Source: Victivallales bacterium
GTDB taxonomy: Bacteria; Verrucomicrobiota; Lentisphaeria; Oligosphaerales; Oligosphaeraceae
Direction: 5' to 3'
Length of the DNA: 44,647 nt
NCBI GenBank assembly: GCA_017554445.1
Contig: JAFZIJ010000143.1
Span: 1-44,647 of the forward strand
In this document: one piece after another, positions 24,111 through 33,303 of the stretch
Layout: each line of letters opens with the position of its first letter
Numbering within the stretch: the first letter of the stretch is position 1
Notes under the pieces: model-generated
The model's database searches: none
Seen by the model: only the letters and a program-made list of their open reading frames with translations
Told to the model about the DNA's origin: nothing
Position numbers and translations under genes: made by a program

Positions 24111-26105
24111 ATGTTCCCCACGAATCTGCCGTATCGTCAAGTCCATTTGGATTTCCACACGTCGGAACATTGTTTGAATGTCGGCGGTGATTTCAGCGAG
24201 AAGAATTTCCGCGCCGCATTGCGGTTAGGGCGTGTGAAGTCCATCAATTTCTTCGCGTGCTGCCATCATGGATGGGTCTATTATCCAAATTCGAGTTTGG
24301 GCATTTCGCATCCGAATCTGAAGACGGATCTGGTTGGCCGCATGATTCAAGTCTGCCGCGAAGAAGGCGTCAACGCAGAGGTTTACATCACGGTCGGCTG
24401 GAATGAACGGGCCGCCCGTCAGCATCCGGAATGGTGCATCCGCCGTCCGGACGGCATGTATCAGGACTGCCCGCCGGAAGGCCATCCGGATTCTCCACGC
24501 CCATGGGGCTGGAAACGCCTGTGCGTTAATACAGATTACTTAAATGACGTATTGACCGTCACTAAGGAGATTCTAGAGCGTTACAATCCGTCTGGAATCT
24601 GGTATGATATTACAGGCCAACCGCCCTGTACATGCGCCAAATGCACGGCGGACATGGAGAAACTGGGCCTTGATCCGACCAATTCGGAAGACCAGCGGAA
24701 ATTCGCAGAGTACGTTTATAAAAGATACTTGCAGAGGACGACGGATCTCGTCTGGTCACACAATCCGAAGACGACCGTTTATCACAACGGTTCCTCCCTA
24801 AAGGCGCGTCACGACCTCTATCCGTATGAAAGCCATATTGAAATCGAATCGCTGCCGACAGGCGGATGGGGCTACGACCATTTCCCGTCGAATGCGCGAT
24901 ATTTCACACAGCTTCCGACGCAAGTCGTTGGCATGACGGGAAAATTCCATGAATCATGGGGCGAATTCGGCGGCTTCAAAAATCCTGTCGCGTTGAAATA
25001 TGAATGCGCACAGATCGTCAGTCTGGGCTGTTTGGCGTGCACGGGCGACCAGCTCCATCCATTGGGCAAGATGGACATGGAGACGTATCGCATCATCGGC
25101 GAGGCGTATGAATACATCGAAAAACGCGAACCGTGGCTGATCGGTGCGAAACCGAAGGCGGATGTAGCGGTGCTCGGCACGATGGAAATGTTCCACGGCG
25201 GCCATGAAGGCGCCATTCTCGGAGCCGGTAAGATGTTGATGGAAGCGCAGATACCGCATACCGTCATAGATGAAACCATGCCTTTCGACGGCTATAGATT
25301 CATCATTCTTCCTGACAAAGGCCGCCTTGATCCAGGCGTTCGTGACAAATTGAACCGTTTCATGGAAAACGGCGGGAAACTGTTGCTTTCCGCCGAAAGC
25401 GGTGTGGAAAAAGATTCATGGAAATTCGCGTTGGACATGGGGCTGATCTGCGAAGGCAAGTCGCCGTGGGATGTGGAATATGTCAAAGTGCGCAAATCCA
25501 TTGCTAATGGCTTGGTAACCAGTCCCTTCCTGCTGTATCACAGCGGTGTCGCCGCTAAACCGGACGGCACAGGGGAGATTCTCGCCGATACAGTTGCGCC
25601 GATGTTCAACCGCACATGGGCGCACTTCAGCTCGCATCGCAATACGCCTCCGGGAGAAGTGATTGCGACGCCGTCTGCCATCCAAAAGTATAATTTGATC
25701 TACATCGCCCAGCCGATTTTCTCCATGTACAATTCAGACGGCATGAAGCTGCACCGCGACTACGTGCTGAACTGCATCGAACGGCTGTATCCGAAGGCAG
25801 AACGGTTGATATCGGTGGATGGCCTGCAGTCCTGCGGCCGTGCCTCCGTGACGCATCAGGAAGAAGAAAACCGCGACATTATCCATCTGCTCTACGCGAC
25901 GCCTGTGAAGCGCGGCTGCGTGGAGGTCATTGAAGACATCGTGACAACTGGAAAGATTTCCGTCCGCTATCGTTGCGACAGAGAGCCGAAGAGCATTAAG
26001 CTAGTTCCTGAAAACAAAGCACTTAAGGCCAAATTTGCGGATGGTTTCGTGGAATTCACGGTGCCGAGCATCACGATGGCGCAACTAGTCTGCGTAGAAT
26101 ATTAG
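24111..26105 (+). CDS. Putative glycoside hydrolase (GHL6-like barrel with GH42-type trimerisation domain)
   Basis: The 664-residue protein starts after a strong AGGAG site. It has no signal peptide. The first 340 residues look like a TIM barrel related to the GHL6 and alpha-fucosidase-like group: QVHLDFHTSE, SINFFACCHHGWVYYP, GVNAEVYITVGWNERAA, NPSGIWYDITGQPPCTCAKC (likely catalytic Asp region) and TGDQLHPLGKMD. About 360-460 is an amidotransferase-like domain as in GH42 (YRFIILPDKGRLDPGVRDKL, NGGKLLLSAESG), and the end is a beta-sandwich. It probably acts in the cytoplasm on an imported oligosaccharide. Substrate and exact family are not certain. Confidence 0.72.
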   Translation: MFPTNLPYRQVHLDFHTSEHCLNVGGDFSEKNFRAALRLGRVKSINFFACCHHGWVYYPNSSLGISHPNLKTDLVGRMIQVCREEGVNAEVYITVGWNERAARQHPEWCIRRPDGMYQDCPPEGHPDSPRPWGWKRLCVNTDYLNDVLTVTKEILERYNPSGIWYDITGQPPCTCAKCTADMEKLGLDPTNSEDQRKFAEYVYKRYLQRTTDLVWSHNPKTTVYHNGSSLKARHDLYPYESHIEIESLPTGGWGYDHFPSNARYFTQLPTQVVGMTGKFHESWGEFGGFKNPVALKYECAQIVSLGCLACTGDQLHPLGKMDMETYRIIGEAYEYIEKREPWLIGAKPKADVAVLGTMEMFHGGHEGAILGAGKMLMEAQIPHTVIDETMPFDGYRFIILPDKGRLDPGVRDKLNRFMENGGKLLLSAESGVEKDSWKFALDMGLICEGKSPWDVEYVKVRKSIANGLVTSPFLLYHSGVAAKPDGTGEILADTVAPMFNRTWAHFSSHRNTPPGEVIATPSAIQKYNLIYIAQPIFSMYNSDGMKLHRDYVLNCIERLYPKAERLISVDGLQSCGRASVTHQEEENRDIIHLLYATPVKRGCVEVIEDIVTTGKISVRYRCDREPKSIKLVPENKALKAKFADGFVEFTVPSITMAQLVCVEY

Positions 26106-26107
26106 AA

Positions 26108-26180
26108 AGCTTAAAGCTTAAAGCTTAAAGCTGAAAGCGGAATACCTTAAGCCATAAGCCATAAGCCATTGGCCATAAGC
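26108..26180. repeat. GCTTAAA heptamers followed by GCCATAA heptamers
   Basis: AGCTTAAAGCTTAAAGC continues as four copies of a 7-bp unit to about 26138, then GCCATAA units run to about 26180. Both are families seen in other spacers of this window (5141, 13124, 33906). Confidence 0.9.
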
Positions 26181-26181
26181 G

Positions 26182-26202
26182 CCGCTGCGCAAAGCGTAGC
26201 GG
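26182..26202. terminator. 9-bp hairpin between convergent genes
   Basis: CCGCTGCGC (26182-26190) and GCGTAGCGG (26194-26202) pair with one G-T wobble around AAA and abut the stop of the DUF4175-like gene. There is no T tract on either side. The flanking CATAAGCGCCGC...GCGGCTA also occurs at 33943-33964, so it is a member of a dispersed hairpin repeat; termination is a guess. Confidence 0.45.
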
Positions 26203-29200
26203 CTACTTGCTCATCTGCTTGAAGTAGTCTTCTACAAGACGGCGGTATTTCAATGGCGGCGCGAGCTGTGAACGCGACAGCTCGCGCTTCTTTTCCATCG
26301 TCAGCCGTTGCAGATGCTCCGCCAGAATCTGGGCGGCCTGCTGGAGGTTGCGGAGCATGAATTGGCCCGCCTCCGATGGCGATTCGCCGTTGAACGAAAG
26401 ACTCATATTTTCACTTAACTCATTCAGGCGGTCGTCTTTAAGTTTTTCTCCAAGCTTCTGGAGGTTCTGCTCCACCTGCTGGCGGAGCTGTTCCATCCGC
26501 TCACCAGCCTGCTGGCCTTCGCCTTCCATATTTTGGGCCGTCTGGCGGGCCTGCTGCTGCAATTTCTGCAACGCTTCACGGAGCTCCTGCGCAGTCATGT
26601 TCGGCATCTTGCCAGCGGCGGAATCAAGCTCCATGGCGAGAGCGGCGAGCAGATTGGAAGCATCCGTCTGCTCTTTTTCCGCGCGGTCGAAGCGCTTGTA
26701 CAGCAACGCGTTAAGGGCGCGTTGCTGAGTGGCGAGAATCTTCCGTTCGTCCATATTCTTGACGGCGTCGCGCAAATCCTTCGCGATATCCGGATACGTT
26801 TCGTCCAATTGATCCGCCGTTTCCTGCAACGACTGGCGAAGCTGTTCCGCTTGTTCCTTCAAATCCTGTTGCTGTTGACGCGCCTGTTTTGTATCTTGTT
26901 GCGATACAGGCGTTTCCTGTTTCTTAAATTCCCCCGATTTATCAGCCGCGTCCATTTGCCGCTGGCTCAAATCGCGGGCTTGCTCTCCAAGCTGCCGCAA
27001 CTGATTTGCGGCGGCGGCCTGGATGGCATCCTCCATGACGCGAAGTGCTTCCAGCTGAGCGGTATGCGCACGACCGCCATGGATAGCTCCCGTGCGTGTA
27101 TCCTGCTTGCGGAATGATTCCGCGCCATGCTTCATTTCAGCCGCCGCACGAGTGACGGCTGCGCGGGCCGCGACCGCTTCCTTCAACGGACGGAGCGTCT
27201 TCTCCAAATCTTCCGTGTCCTGCCCAAGCTGTTGCTGCTTATCCGCAAGTCCCGATGCGACAGCATCTTGTGATACAGCCGATGCGTTGATGGCTTCTTG
27301 TTTGACGATTTGGCGTCGTAGCAATTCGGCGGCTTCCTGTAGCAGTTTGGCATTGTCCGCCTGCCGTTGATTCTGATTGTTTTCTTTGTTGTCAGAGTTC
27401 TTTTCCTGCTGCTCCTGCTGTTGCTTTTCGCCCTTTCCGCCCTGCCCTTCCTTCGATTTCTTGCTCTTCATCGCATTACGGAGAAGTTCATTTTCGATTT
27501 TTACAAGTAGCGTCAATGCACGTTCTTGCGGAATGGCGCTTTCATCCAGCAGGTTGTCTTTGGCCAGACGGGCCGCGGCATCCTCCGCCTTCACGGCCCC
27601 ACCAAACAGGCTGTTGAACGGTTCGGGCAGACTCGTCTGGATGAATTCGTCTTCATCTTTTGATTCTTCAGCGGCCATCGGATTTTCATTGTCCGGTTTA
27701 TTGGCGTCCATGATGGTTTTGCGCAACTCCTCCTTCAACTTGTTTTCGCGACGGGCGATTTCCAATTGGAGGTCCGGAAGACCACGCTGAAGTTCTTCCG
27801 TTTGGCGTGTACGATCTTGCGGCGCAAGCGATAATGTATCCCACGTCAGCCGGAGGAGTCGTTTGGATTCAGCGATCAGATCCGCGACAGTGGTTCGTTT
27901 TTGATCGCCGCTGTCCGCGCCGTCGGCTTCCAATTCGTCTTCGTCCGGTTCGACGGTGATGAAAAAGACTTCGCCACGCGTCGTCTGATGCTTCGGCTCA
28001 TGATTGTCTTCAATGAAAAACACGCAGGAGAGCATGTCGCCGTCCTTCAATTTCATGGCCGGAATGTCCCACAGGGCGTTGTGGTCCCATGTGGTCTGCC
28101 ATGGCGTTCCATCCTTATGTTCATTGAAGAGAACGACTTGCCGCTGGACACCGTTGATCGTGAATTGAAGCCCGAACGTGTTGAGACCGAAATCATCGGA
28201 AGCAGACGCGTCCAGACGGACACTGTCGAATGAATGGATTTTGATATCGCCAGTCGGTTGCCGTTGTTCGAGCACGGGCTGGAGGTCTGGTTCGACGGTG
28301 ACACGGAACCACGGCGTCATCTTCTGATGGCCGTCTTTGTCCGTCAAAACAATGCGCAGATCATCCGCTTCCGTTAATGTAAAGGAATGGATATCAAGCA
28401 ATTGCTTTTCCGATTTCGTGACGATGGCCTGCGTGGCCTCCACGGAGGACTGCACGTCGATCACGATGACGGAACCTTCGATAATGGTGAAATCCTGCAG
28501 TTCCGTGTAGGTGGCGGCAGGCTTGCCCGTATAGGCCGGCGGCGTGACGGTTATCGTCAACGACGTGATTTCCGGCGGATCAAAGATGTTGAAGGAGAAC
28601 CACTTGGATTTTAACGACGGGGAGCCGACGCGATAACGGACGGCATTTTGCACGTCATAGAAAATAAATGACGACGCGTCGTCCTCCTCCGAACGATGCA
28701 TGGGAAACCGCTGGCGGTCGCCGTCGCCATCGATAATGTCAATCCACAAATCCTGTTCCCAACGATTGGCGCTGACAGTGATCGGTACATCGCTATGGCG
28801 GGGGTATTCCGTTTCCGATGCTTTCGCGAACGAAAACGCGTTCCTATTGGCGTGAAACCACTTGTGAATGGCCGGCATGTGAATCGCGCCGACGGTTAGA
28901 ACAACAGCGGCCAGCCCCCAGAGGATGGCAGGAAACGGATTGCGTCTTGACTGGAAAGCGTCTTTCAGCAGATTTGTCTCCGTCATGCGGCGATGGACAT
29001 CCGCCAGCAGATCCGCCTCCATCGGTCGCAACGGCTCCGATTTCGCTTCCAACTCAACAGCGCAAATGAACGAATCCATGAGCTCCGGATGCGCGTGCTC
29101 TACGTCCATCGCCAACGAATGAATGTTCAGATGGCTGTTGGATATCTGCAAATCCTTGATTATGTATAGGATGGCGATGATGATGGCAAACCAGCCGAGA

Positions 29201-29358
29201 ACGGCGCAAGTCGTCTCCATCAACGGATTCACCATATTCAACACGCTTAATACGAGGAAGAAAAGCGACAGACACGACACGGCCTTCGAGACGGTCGTGA
29301 AGCAGTGGATCCGTCTCAAGGCTTTGGCGATGGATTTCAGCGTGTCTGATAGCGGCAT
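26203..29358 (-). CDS. DUF4175-like membrane protein with long Gln-rich coiled coil
   Basis: The 1051-residue protein has membrane segments at about 25-70 and 145-165, a beta-rich extracytoplasmic part (about 185-500) and a long alpha-helical, Gln/Glu/Lys-rich coiled-coil half (about 510-1035) with low-complexity stretches such as KEQQQEQQEKN. This layout fits the DUF4175 family of Bacteroidetes, alphaproteobacteria and PVC bacteria. Members often sit beside MoxR ATPase, DUF58 and BatA-type genes; none is here unless it lies outside this window. The function is unknown. It is divergent from the V-ATPase operon and shares its promoter region. Confidence 0.72.
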   Translation of the reverse strand: MPLSDTLKSIAKALRRIHCFTTVSKAVSCLSLFFLVLSVLNMVNPLMETTCAVLGWFAIIIAILYIIKDLQISNSHLNIHSLAMDVEHAHPELMDSFICAVELEAKSEPLRPMEADLLADVHRRMTETNLLKDAFQSRRNPFPAILWGLAAVVLTVGAIHMPAIHKWFHANRNAFSFAKASETEYPRHSDVPITVSANRWEQDLWIDIIDGDGDRQRFPMHRSEEDDASSFIFYDVQNAVRYRVGSPSLKSKWFSFNIFDPPEITSLTITVTPPAYTGKPAATYTELQDFTIIEGSVIVIDVQSSVEATQAIVTKSEKQLLDIHSFTLTEADDLRIVLTDKDGHQKMTPWFRVTVEPDLQPVLEQRQPTGDIKIHSFDSVRLDASASDDFGLNTFGLQFTINGVQRQVVLFNEHKDGTPWQTTWDHNALWDIPAMKLKDGDMLSCVFFIEDNHEPKHQTTRGEVFFITVEPDEDELEADGADSGDQKRTTVADLIAESKRLLRLTWDTLSLAPQDRTRQTEELQRGLPDLQLEIARRENKLKEELRKTIMDANKPDNENPMAAEESKDEDEFIQTSLPEPFNSLFGGAVKAEDAAARLAKDNLLDESAIPQERALTLLVKIENELLRNAMKSKKSKEGQGGKGEKQQQEQQEKNSDNKENNQNQRQADNAKLLQEAAELLRRQIVKQEAINASAVSQDAVASGLADKQQQLGQDTEDLEKTLRPLKEAVAARAAVTRAAAEMKHGAESFRKQDTRTGAIHGGRAHTAQLEALRVMEDAIQAAAANQLRQLGEQARDLSQRQMDAADKSGEFKKQETPVSQQDTKQARQQQQDLKEQAEQLRQSLQETADQLDETYPDIAKDLRDAVKNMDERKILATQQRALNALLYKRFDRAEKEQTDASNLLAALAMELDSAAGKMPNMTAQELREALQKLQQQARQTAQNMEGEGQQAGERMEQLRQQVEQNLQKLGEKLKDDRLNELSENMSLSFNGESPSEAGQFMLRNLQQAAQILAEHLQRLTMEKKRELSRSQLAPPLKYRRLVEDYFKQMSK

Positions 29359-29391
29359 GATGTGGTTGAATCGGTGTTAAACGGTTAATTT

Positions 29392-29432
29392 TTTATAATA
29401 TACGTTGTGGTTTACCACAAAAAAACTATATT
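29392..29432. promoter_or_regulatory. Symmetric divergent promoter of the V-ATPase operon and DUF4175-like gene
   Basis: A 16-bp hairpin TTGTGG-TTTA-CCACAA (29405-29420) gives a -35 box on each strand. Plus strand: TTGTGG (29405-29410), 16-bp spacer, TATATT (29427-29432). Minus strand: TTGTGG (29420-29415), 17-bp spacer, TATAAA (29397-29392). A protein bound to the palindrome would block both. Confidence 0.55.
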
Positions 29433-29461
29433 AATAGTTTTTGTGTGAAAAAAAAGGAAGT

Positions 29462-29506
29462 GGCGCGGTGCGTCTCGCCTGCGCCGACGACGGCGGGACG
29501 CCGTCG
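29462..29506. other. Two GC-rich hairpins in the V-ATPase leader
   Basis: GGCGC (29462-29466) pairs with GCGCC (29481-29485), and CGACGGCG (29488-29495) pairs perfectly with CGCCGTCG (29499-29506) around GGA. The block is GC-rich in an otherwise AT-rich leader, just before the AAGGA ribosome site of the first gene. Confidence 0.6.
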
Positions 29507-29523
29507 CTACTAAGGAATAAACA

Positions 29524-29856
29524 ATGGATGACATATTAAAACGATTGCTGGCGGTGGAAAAGTCCGCGCAGGAAGTGACGGACGCCGCAGAAAAAAAGGC
29601 GCAAGAGCTTCGTGCGCAGGCTCGTCGCGAAGCGAGCGAGCTGGAGGAAAAAGCGCAGGCTGATCTGATCCGTGAGCATGAGAATGTCATCGCGGAGAAG
29701 CTTCAGGCGGCGCGGGACGAACGCGACCGCCGTCTGGCGGAAGCGGACAAGGAGATGGCGGGCAAGGCGGCGGCGTTCTCGAAGAAGATCGCGGGCCGTC
29801 TGGACGCCGTCGTGCAGGCGTTGGTTTTCGGCGGAGAAGAGGCCGCCGCAAAGTAG
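29524..29856 (+). CDS. V-type ATPase peripheral stalk subunit (G/H-like)
   Basis: The 110-residue protein is one charged alpha helix rich in Ala, Glu, Arg and Lys (VTDAAEKKAQELRAQARREA), as in the G/H stalk subunits that pair with subunit E to hold the V1 head still. It is the first gene of the V-ATPase operon, as G/H-type genes often are, and follows an AAGGA site. Sequence of such helices is poorly conserved, so the call leans on position and composition. Confidence 0.7.
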   Translation: MDDILKRLLAVEKSAQEVTDAAEKKAQELRAQARREASELEEKAQADLIREHENVIAEKLQAARDERDRRLAEADKEMAGKAAAFSKKIAGRLDAVVQALVFGGEEAAAK

Positions 29857-29916
29857 GAAGTCTTTCAGCAAAACAAGTTAACGAATCATCATCAACCGTT
29901 TTCGTAGTCGTCCATC

Positions 29917-30939
29917 ATGCAGAAGCCAGTCATCAACGCCAGTTACGATTTCCTTTTTGCGAAATTGCATGGCCTGTGGGCGAATGCCGCGAAAGAGGAT
30001 CGGCTGACGCAGTTGATCAATTGCGGAACGGAGGAAGAACTGTTTCGTCTGCTGGGCGAACACGGAGTGGATGTCTCGCAGCGTAACTTGTTCCACCGCA
30101 ATTTGTTGTTGCGTGAAATCCAGTCGCTGGCCGGCCTTGCCGCGCAGCTGGATCAACAGACGGCCGACTTCTATCGCGCGTTCTACGAACGCACGTATTT
30201 CGAGAATGTGAAAGTGCTGTTGCACTATCGGTTCTTTCCCGAACGCGAAGTGGCCATCGACCAACTGCTCGTGCCGATTCCCGGATTGCCGGAAATCCAT
30301 GCGGCGGAAATCCTTAAGCAAGATTCGACGGATGATTTCCTGCAAGCGATGCAACCGGCGTTGTATCCTGCGGAAATCGATGCCGCCGTGCGGAAATTGG
30401 CGGATGACAAAGACATCAAATCGGCGGAAAGCGAGTTTGACAAACTGGCCTACCGCCATTTGCTGATCCATGCGGAACGGACGCCCATGAGCGTCCGCAC
30501 GGCCTGCACGGCGTTGGTGAAGTTGGAGATCGACATCGTCAACCTGTGCATGCTGATGCGCGTAATCCGAACGTATCATCTTGATGAAGAGGAAGTTAAG
30601 GCGATATGGATACATGGGGGGACATTGTCGCCGGAATGGTTGACGTCGCTGTCCGGACTGGAAACACTGTCCGAACTGGTGGCGAAACTGCCGTCGATGT
30701 TCCGCGAACCGCTGCGGCCGTTTACGGAAGCGGAGCTGTATGTGTCTGAAAACACGTTGTGGAAGCTGTTGTACAAGCAGGTGAAACGATATTTTGCGGA
30801 TTACAACCACATGGAATTGTCCATCGTGGCATTTCCGTTTTTGCGGCATTTCGAGTCGCTGAACATCGGGCGGATCTACCAAGGGATCCGTTTCGGGATG
30901 CAGTCGCGCGATGTGCAGGACATGATGATTTGTTCATAA
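29917..30939 (+). CDS. ntpC: V-type ATPase subunit C (d-like central stalk)
   Basis: The 340-residue all-helical protein has the subunit C/d family patterns (Y-F-ENVKVLLHYRF, FRLLGEHGVDV, LRPFTEAELYVSENTLWKLLYKQ, and a closing PFLRHFESLNIGRIYQGIRFGM). It couples the rotor axle to the K ring. No ribosome site is clear, and an in-frame stop precedes the ATG, so the start is fixed within this frame. It lies 60 bp after the stalk gene and 27 bp before the subunit I gene. Confidence 0.82.
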   Translation: MQKPVINASYDFLFAKLHGLWANAAKEDRLTQLINCGTEEELFRLLGEHGVDVSQRNLFHRNLLLREIQSLAGLAAQLDQQTADFYRAFYERTYFENVKVLLHYRFFPEREVAIDQLLVPIPGLPEIHAAEILKQDSTDDFLQAMQPALYPAEIDAAVRKLADDKDIKSAESEFDKLAYRHLLIHAERTPMSVRTACTALVKLEIDIVNLCMLMRVIRTYHLDEEEVKAIWIHGGTLSPEWLTSLSGLETLSELVAKLPSMFREPLRPFTEAELYVSENTLWKLLYKQVKRYFADYNHMELSIVAFPFLRHFESLNIGRIYQGIRFGMQSRDVQDMMICS

Positions 30940-30966
30940 CCATAGGCCATTCAAACAGATAAAGCC

Positions 30967-32562
30967 ATGTTCAAACCCGTAGAAATGTGCAAGATCAACG
31001 TCTTGGTGCTGAATAAGCATCTGACGGAAACGACGCGGAAGCTGGGCGGCAAAGGCAGCCTGCATCTGGTCGATGCGGTCGCCCAGTCGGAATCGCATCT
31101 TCTGAACAGTGTGGATGACGAACACGATAAGACGACGATTCACCAGCTACTGGACAAGGCGGATTCGCTGATCCGCAAACTCGGTATCGATGAAAACGGC
31201 GATGTCCCGTCGATGGGCGATTTAGGCGAAGAGGAAATCGCTGCCCGTCTGGAGAAGATCGTCGCCGACAGCAAAGGCGCGGACGATGCAGACAAGTTGT
31301 TGAAGATGAAGGAAGAACATGGCGGCGAACTATTGGCGATCCGCTCTCAATTGAACACGCTTCTTTCCATGGACGAAGCGCGGAAGCATTTCGGACAACT
31401 GTCGCATCTGTCGTGCATTTCCGGCTGGGCGCCGAAGACGGAAGTCGATGGCATCCGCCAGATTGTCGATGAGGCGACGAATGGCACGGGAATAGTCGAA
31501 GTGATTGAAGCGGAGGATGATGCATTGGTGAAAGCGGGCGTGGAGAGCGTGCCTGTGAAATTTCAGAACGGCCCGTTGCTCCGTCCATTCCAGATGCTGA
31601 TTTCCAATTTCGGCATGCCGCGCTACAACGAACTGGATCCGACGATTTTCGTCGGAATCACGTTTGTGTTGATGTTCGGTTTCATGTTCGGCGATATCGG
31701 CCAAGGCCTGGTCTTGCTTCTTGTCGGTCTGTTCATGAAGTTCTCCAAGAAGAAGTTAGACGAAACGATTCGCGACGCAGGCGTGCTGTTGTCGTTCTGC
31801 GGACTGAGCGCAATCGTGTTCGGCTTCTTCTACGGTTCCATTTTCGGCTACGAACATCTGATTCATCATCTGTGGGTGAATCCGCTGAAGATGGATATCG
31901 CTGAAGGAAGCTTACTTAGCGACATCCATCGGTTGCTGTTGACGGCGATCGGCATGGGCGTCGTATTCACGTCCGTCGCGATCATCATCAATATCATCAA
32001 CCATTTTATGACCAAGCATGTCTATGAAGGGATTTTCGACAAATTCGGCCTTATCGGGCTGATTTTCTACTGGAGCGCTTTGGCGACGGGCCTATGGATG
32101 GTCATCAAAGGCTCAATCGCGACATGGCAGATTGTTCTCATCGTCACGCCGCTAGTACTGCTGTTCATCAAAGAGCCGTTGCATAACCTGTTGCACAAGC
32201 ACGGGTTGTTCCATGGCGAGAGTCCGTTCGGCATCCTGCTGGAGGGCGTTCTCGATCTAATGGAGACGTTCACGGGCTACATGAGCGGCACGGTGTCGTT
32301 CATCCGCGTGGGCGCGTTCGCGATTTCGCATGCGGCGTTGTGTATGGCGGTGTTTCTAATCGTCGGGATGCTGTCCAAACTGCCCCTCAGTTCGCTGTGG
32401 CAGGCCATCATCATCGTCGTTGGCAACGTGATCGTCATTGCGTTTGAAGGCATGGTCGCCGGAATCCAGTGCATTCGTCTGGAGTACTATGAGCTATTCG
32501 GCAAGTATTTCTCCAGCGAGGGCGTCGAATACAAACCGTTCAGTCTGGCAAATAAGAAGTAA
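30967..32562 (+). CDS. ntpI: V-type ATPase subunit I (a-like membrane stator)
   Basis: The 531-residue protein has a shortened cytosolic N-terminal half (to about 215, with coiled coil) and a membrane half with about seven helices: ITFVLMFGFMFGDIGQGL, GVLLSFCGLSAIVFGFFYGSIFG, LMETFTGYMSGTVSFIRVGAFAISHAAL and EGMVAGIQCIRLEYYELFGKYF. The Arg in SFIRVGAF faces the K-ring glutamate in the ion path. Most bacterial I subunits have 600-660 residues, so the N-terminal arm is reduced. Confidence 0.93.
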   Translation: MFKPVEMCKINVLVLNKHLTETTRKLGGKGSLHLVDAVAQSESHLLNSVDDEHDKTTIHQLLDKADSLIRKLGIDENGDVPSMGDLGEEEIAARLEKIVADSKGADDADKLLKMKEEHGGELLAIRSQLNTLLSMDEARKHFGQLSHLSCISGWAPKTEVDGIRQIVDEATNGTGIVEVIEAEDDALVKAGVESVPVKFQNGPLLRPFQMLISNFGMPRYNELDPTIFVGITFVLMFGFMFGDIGQGLVLLLVGLFMKFSKKKLDETIRDAGVLLSFCGLSAIVFGFFYGSIFGYEHLIHHLWVNPLKMDIAEGSLLSDIHRLLLTAIGMGVVFTSVAIIINIINHFMTKHVYEGIFDKFGLIGLIFYWSALATGLWMVIKGSIATWQIVLIVTPLVLLFIKEPLHNLLHKHGLFHGESPFGILLEGVLDLMETFTGYMSGTVSFIRVGAFAISHAALCMAVFLIVGMLSKLPLSSLWQAIIIVVGNVIVIAFEGMVAGIQCIRLEYYELFGKYFSSEGVEYKPFSLANKK

Positions 32563-32606
32563 TTGATTTTACCATATATAGAAAGCAACCCAAAGGAGTC
32601 ATCAAG

Positions 32607-32957
32607 ATGAAAATGAACAAAGTGAGATTTAACCGTATCGCGAACATCGCACGGATCTCCGTATTGTCGATCCCGCTGATTGCCAGCGCGTTGATGGCGG
32701 AGCCTGCGGCGGAAGGCGCCGCTGTCGCCGCGAGCACGGGCGATTATGCAACCGTCGCGAAATACATCGCCATCGCGTTGATCATGGTATGCGGCAGTCT
32801 GGCGGCCTCCATGGCTGTCAGCAAGGTCGGTACCGCCGCCATGGGCGCCGCGGCCGAGAAGCCGGAAGTGCTGTCGAAGGCCATCATCTACGTCGGTCTT
32901 GGCGAAGGTATCGCCCTGTTCGGATTTCTGATCGCCTTCTTCATGCTGAACAAGTAA
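32607..32957 (+). CDS. ntpK: V-type ATPase subunit K (proteolipid ring)
   Basis: The 116-residue protein has a signal-like N-terminal segment (about 17-42) and a single helical hairpin (about 50-75 and 90-115). The ion-binding residue is Glu100 in YVGLGEGIALFGFLIAFF. A leader on a two-helix K subunit is also found in Thermus. Whether H+ or Na+ is carried cannot be told by eye. A good AAAGGAG site precedes the ATG. Confidence 0.93.
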   Translation: MKMNKVRFNRIANIARISVLSIPLIASALMAEPAAEGAAVAASTGDYATVAKYIAIALIMVCGSLAASMAVSKVGTAAMGAAAEKPEVLSKAIIYVGLGEGIALFGFLIAFFMLNK

Positions 32958-32970
32958 TGGACATCCATAA

Positions 32971-33303
32971 ATGTCTGCGTATCATATCATAGGGGATAAG
33001 GACACGGTGCTCGGATATCGTTTTGCGGGCGTCACTGGCGATGTCGTCGAAGATGCCGAGCAGGCTAAAACGGCATTCGAAAACGCCTTGAACGATTCCG
33101 GCATCACCGTCCTGCTCGTGACGGAGGCGGTGGAGGATATGATTCCGGACATGGTGATCAAGCATCGGATGGCCGCGATACCGCCGTATCTGGCGGTCGT
33201 GCAGGACATCTGGGGGCCGCGCGGCGGGCGGAAGTCGTTGCAGGAACTGATCAATGAAGCCGTCGGAATCCGTATATCATCGGATGCTGACGAAGATAAA
33301 TGA
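32971..33303 (+). CDS. ntpG: V-type ATPase subunit F (rotor)
   Basis: The 110-residue protein has the Rossmann-like F subunit pattern: YHIIGDKDTVLGYRFAGV at the N-terminus, ITVLLVTEAVEDMI in the middle and PPYLAVVQDIWGP before the C-terminal helix. It sits on the central stalk with D. Its stop codon overlaps the ATG of the subunit E gene (ATGA). Confidence 0.92.
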   Translation: MSAYHIIGDKDTVLGYRFAGVTGDVVEDAEQAKTAFENALNDSGITVLLVTEAVEDMIPDMVIKHRMAAIPPYLAVVQDIWGPRGGRKSLQELINEAVGIRISSDADEDK

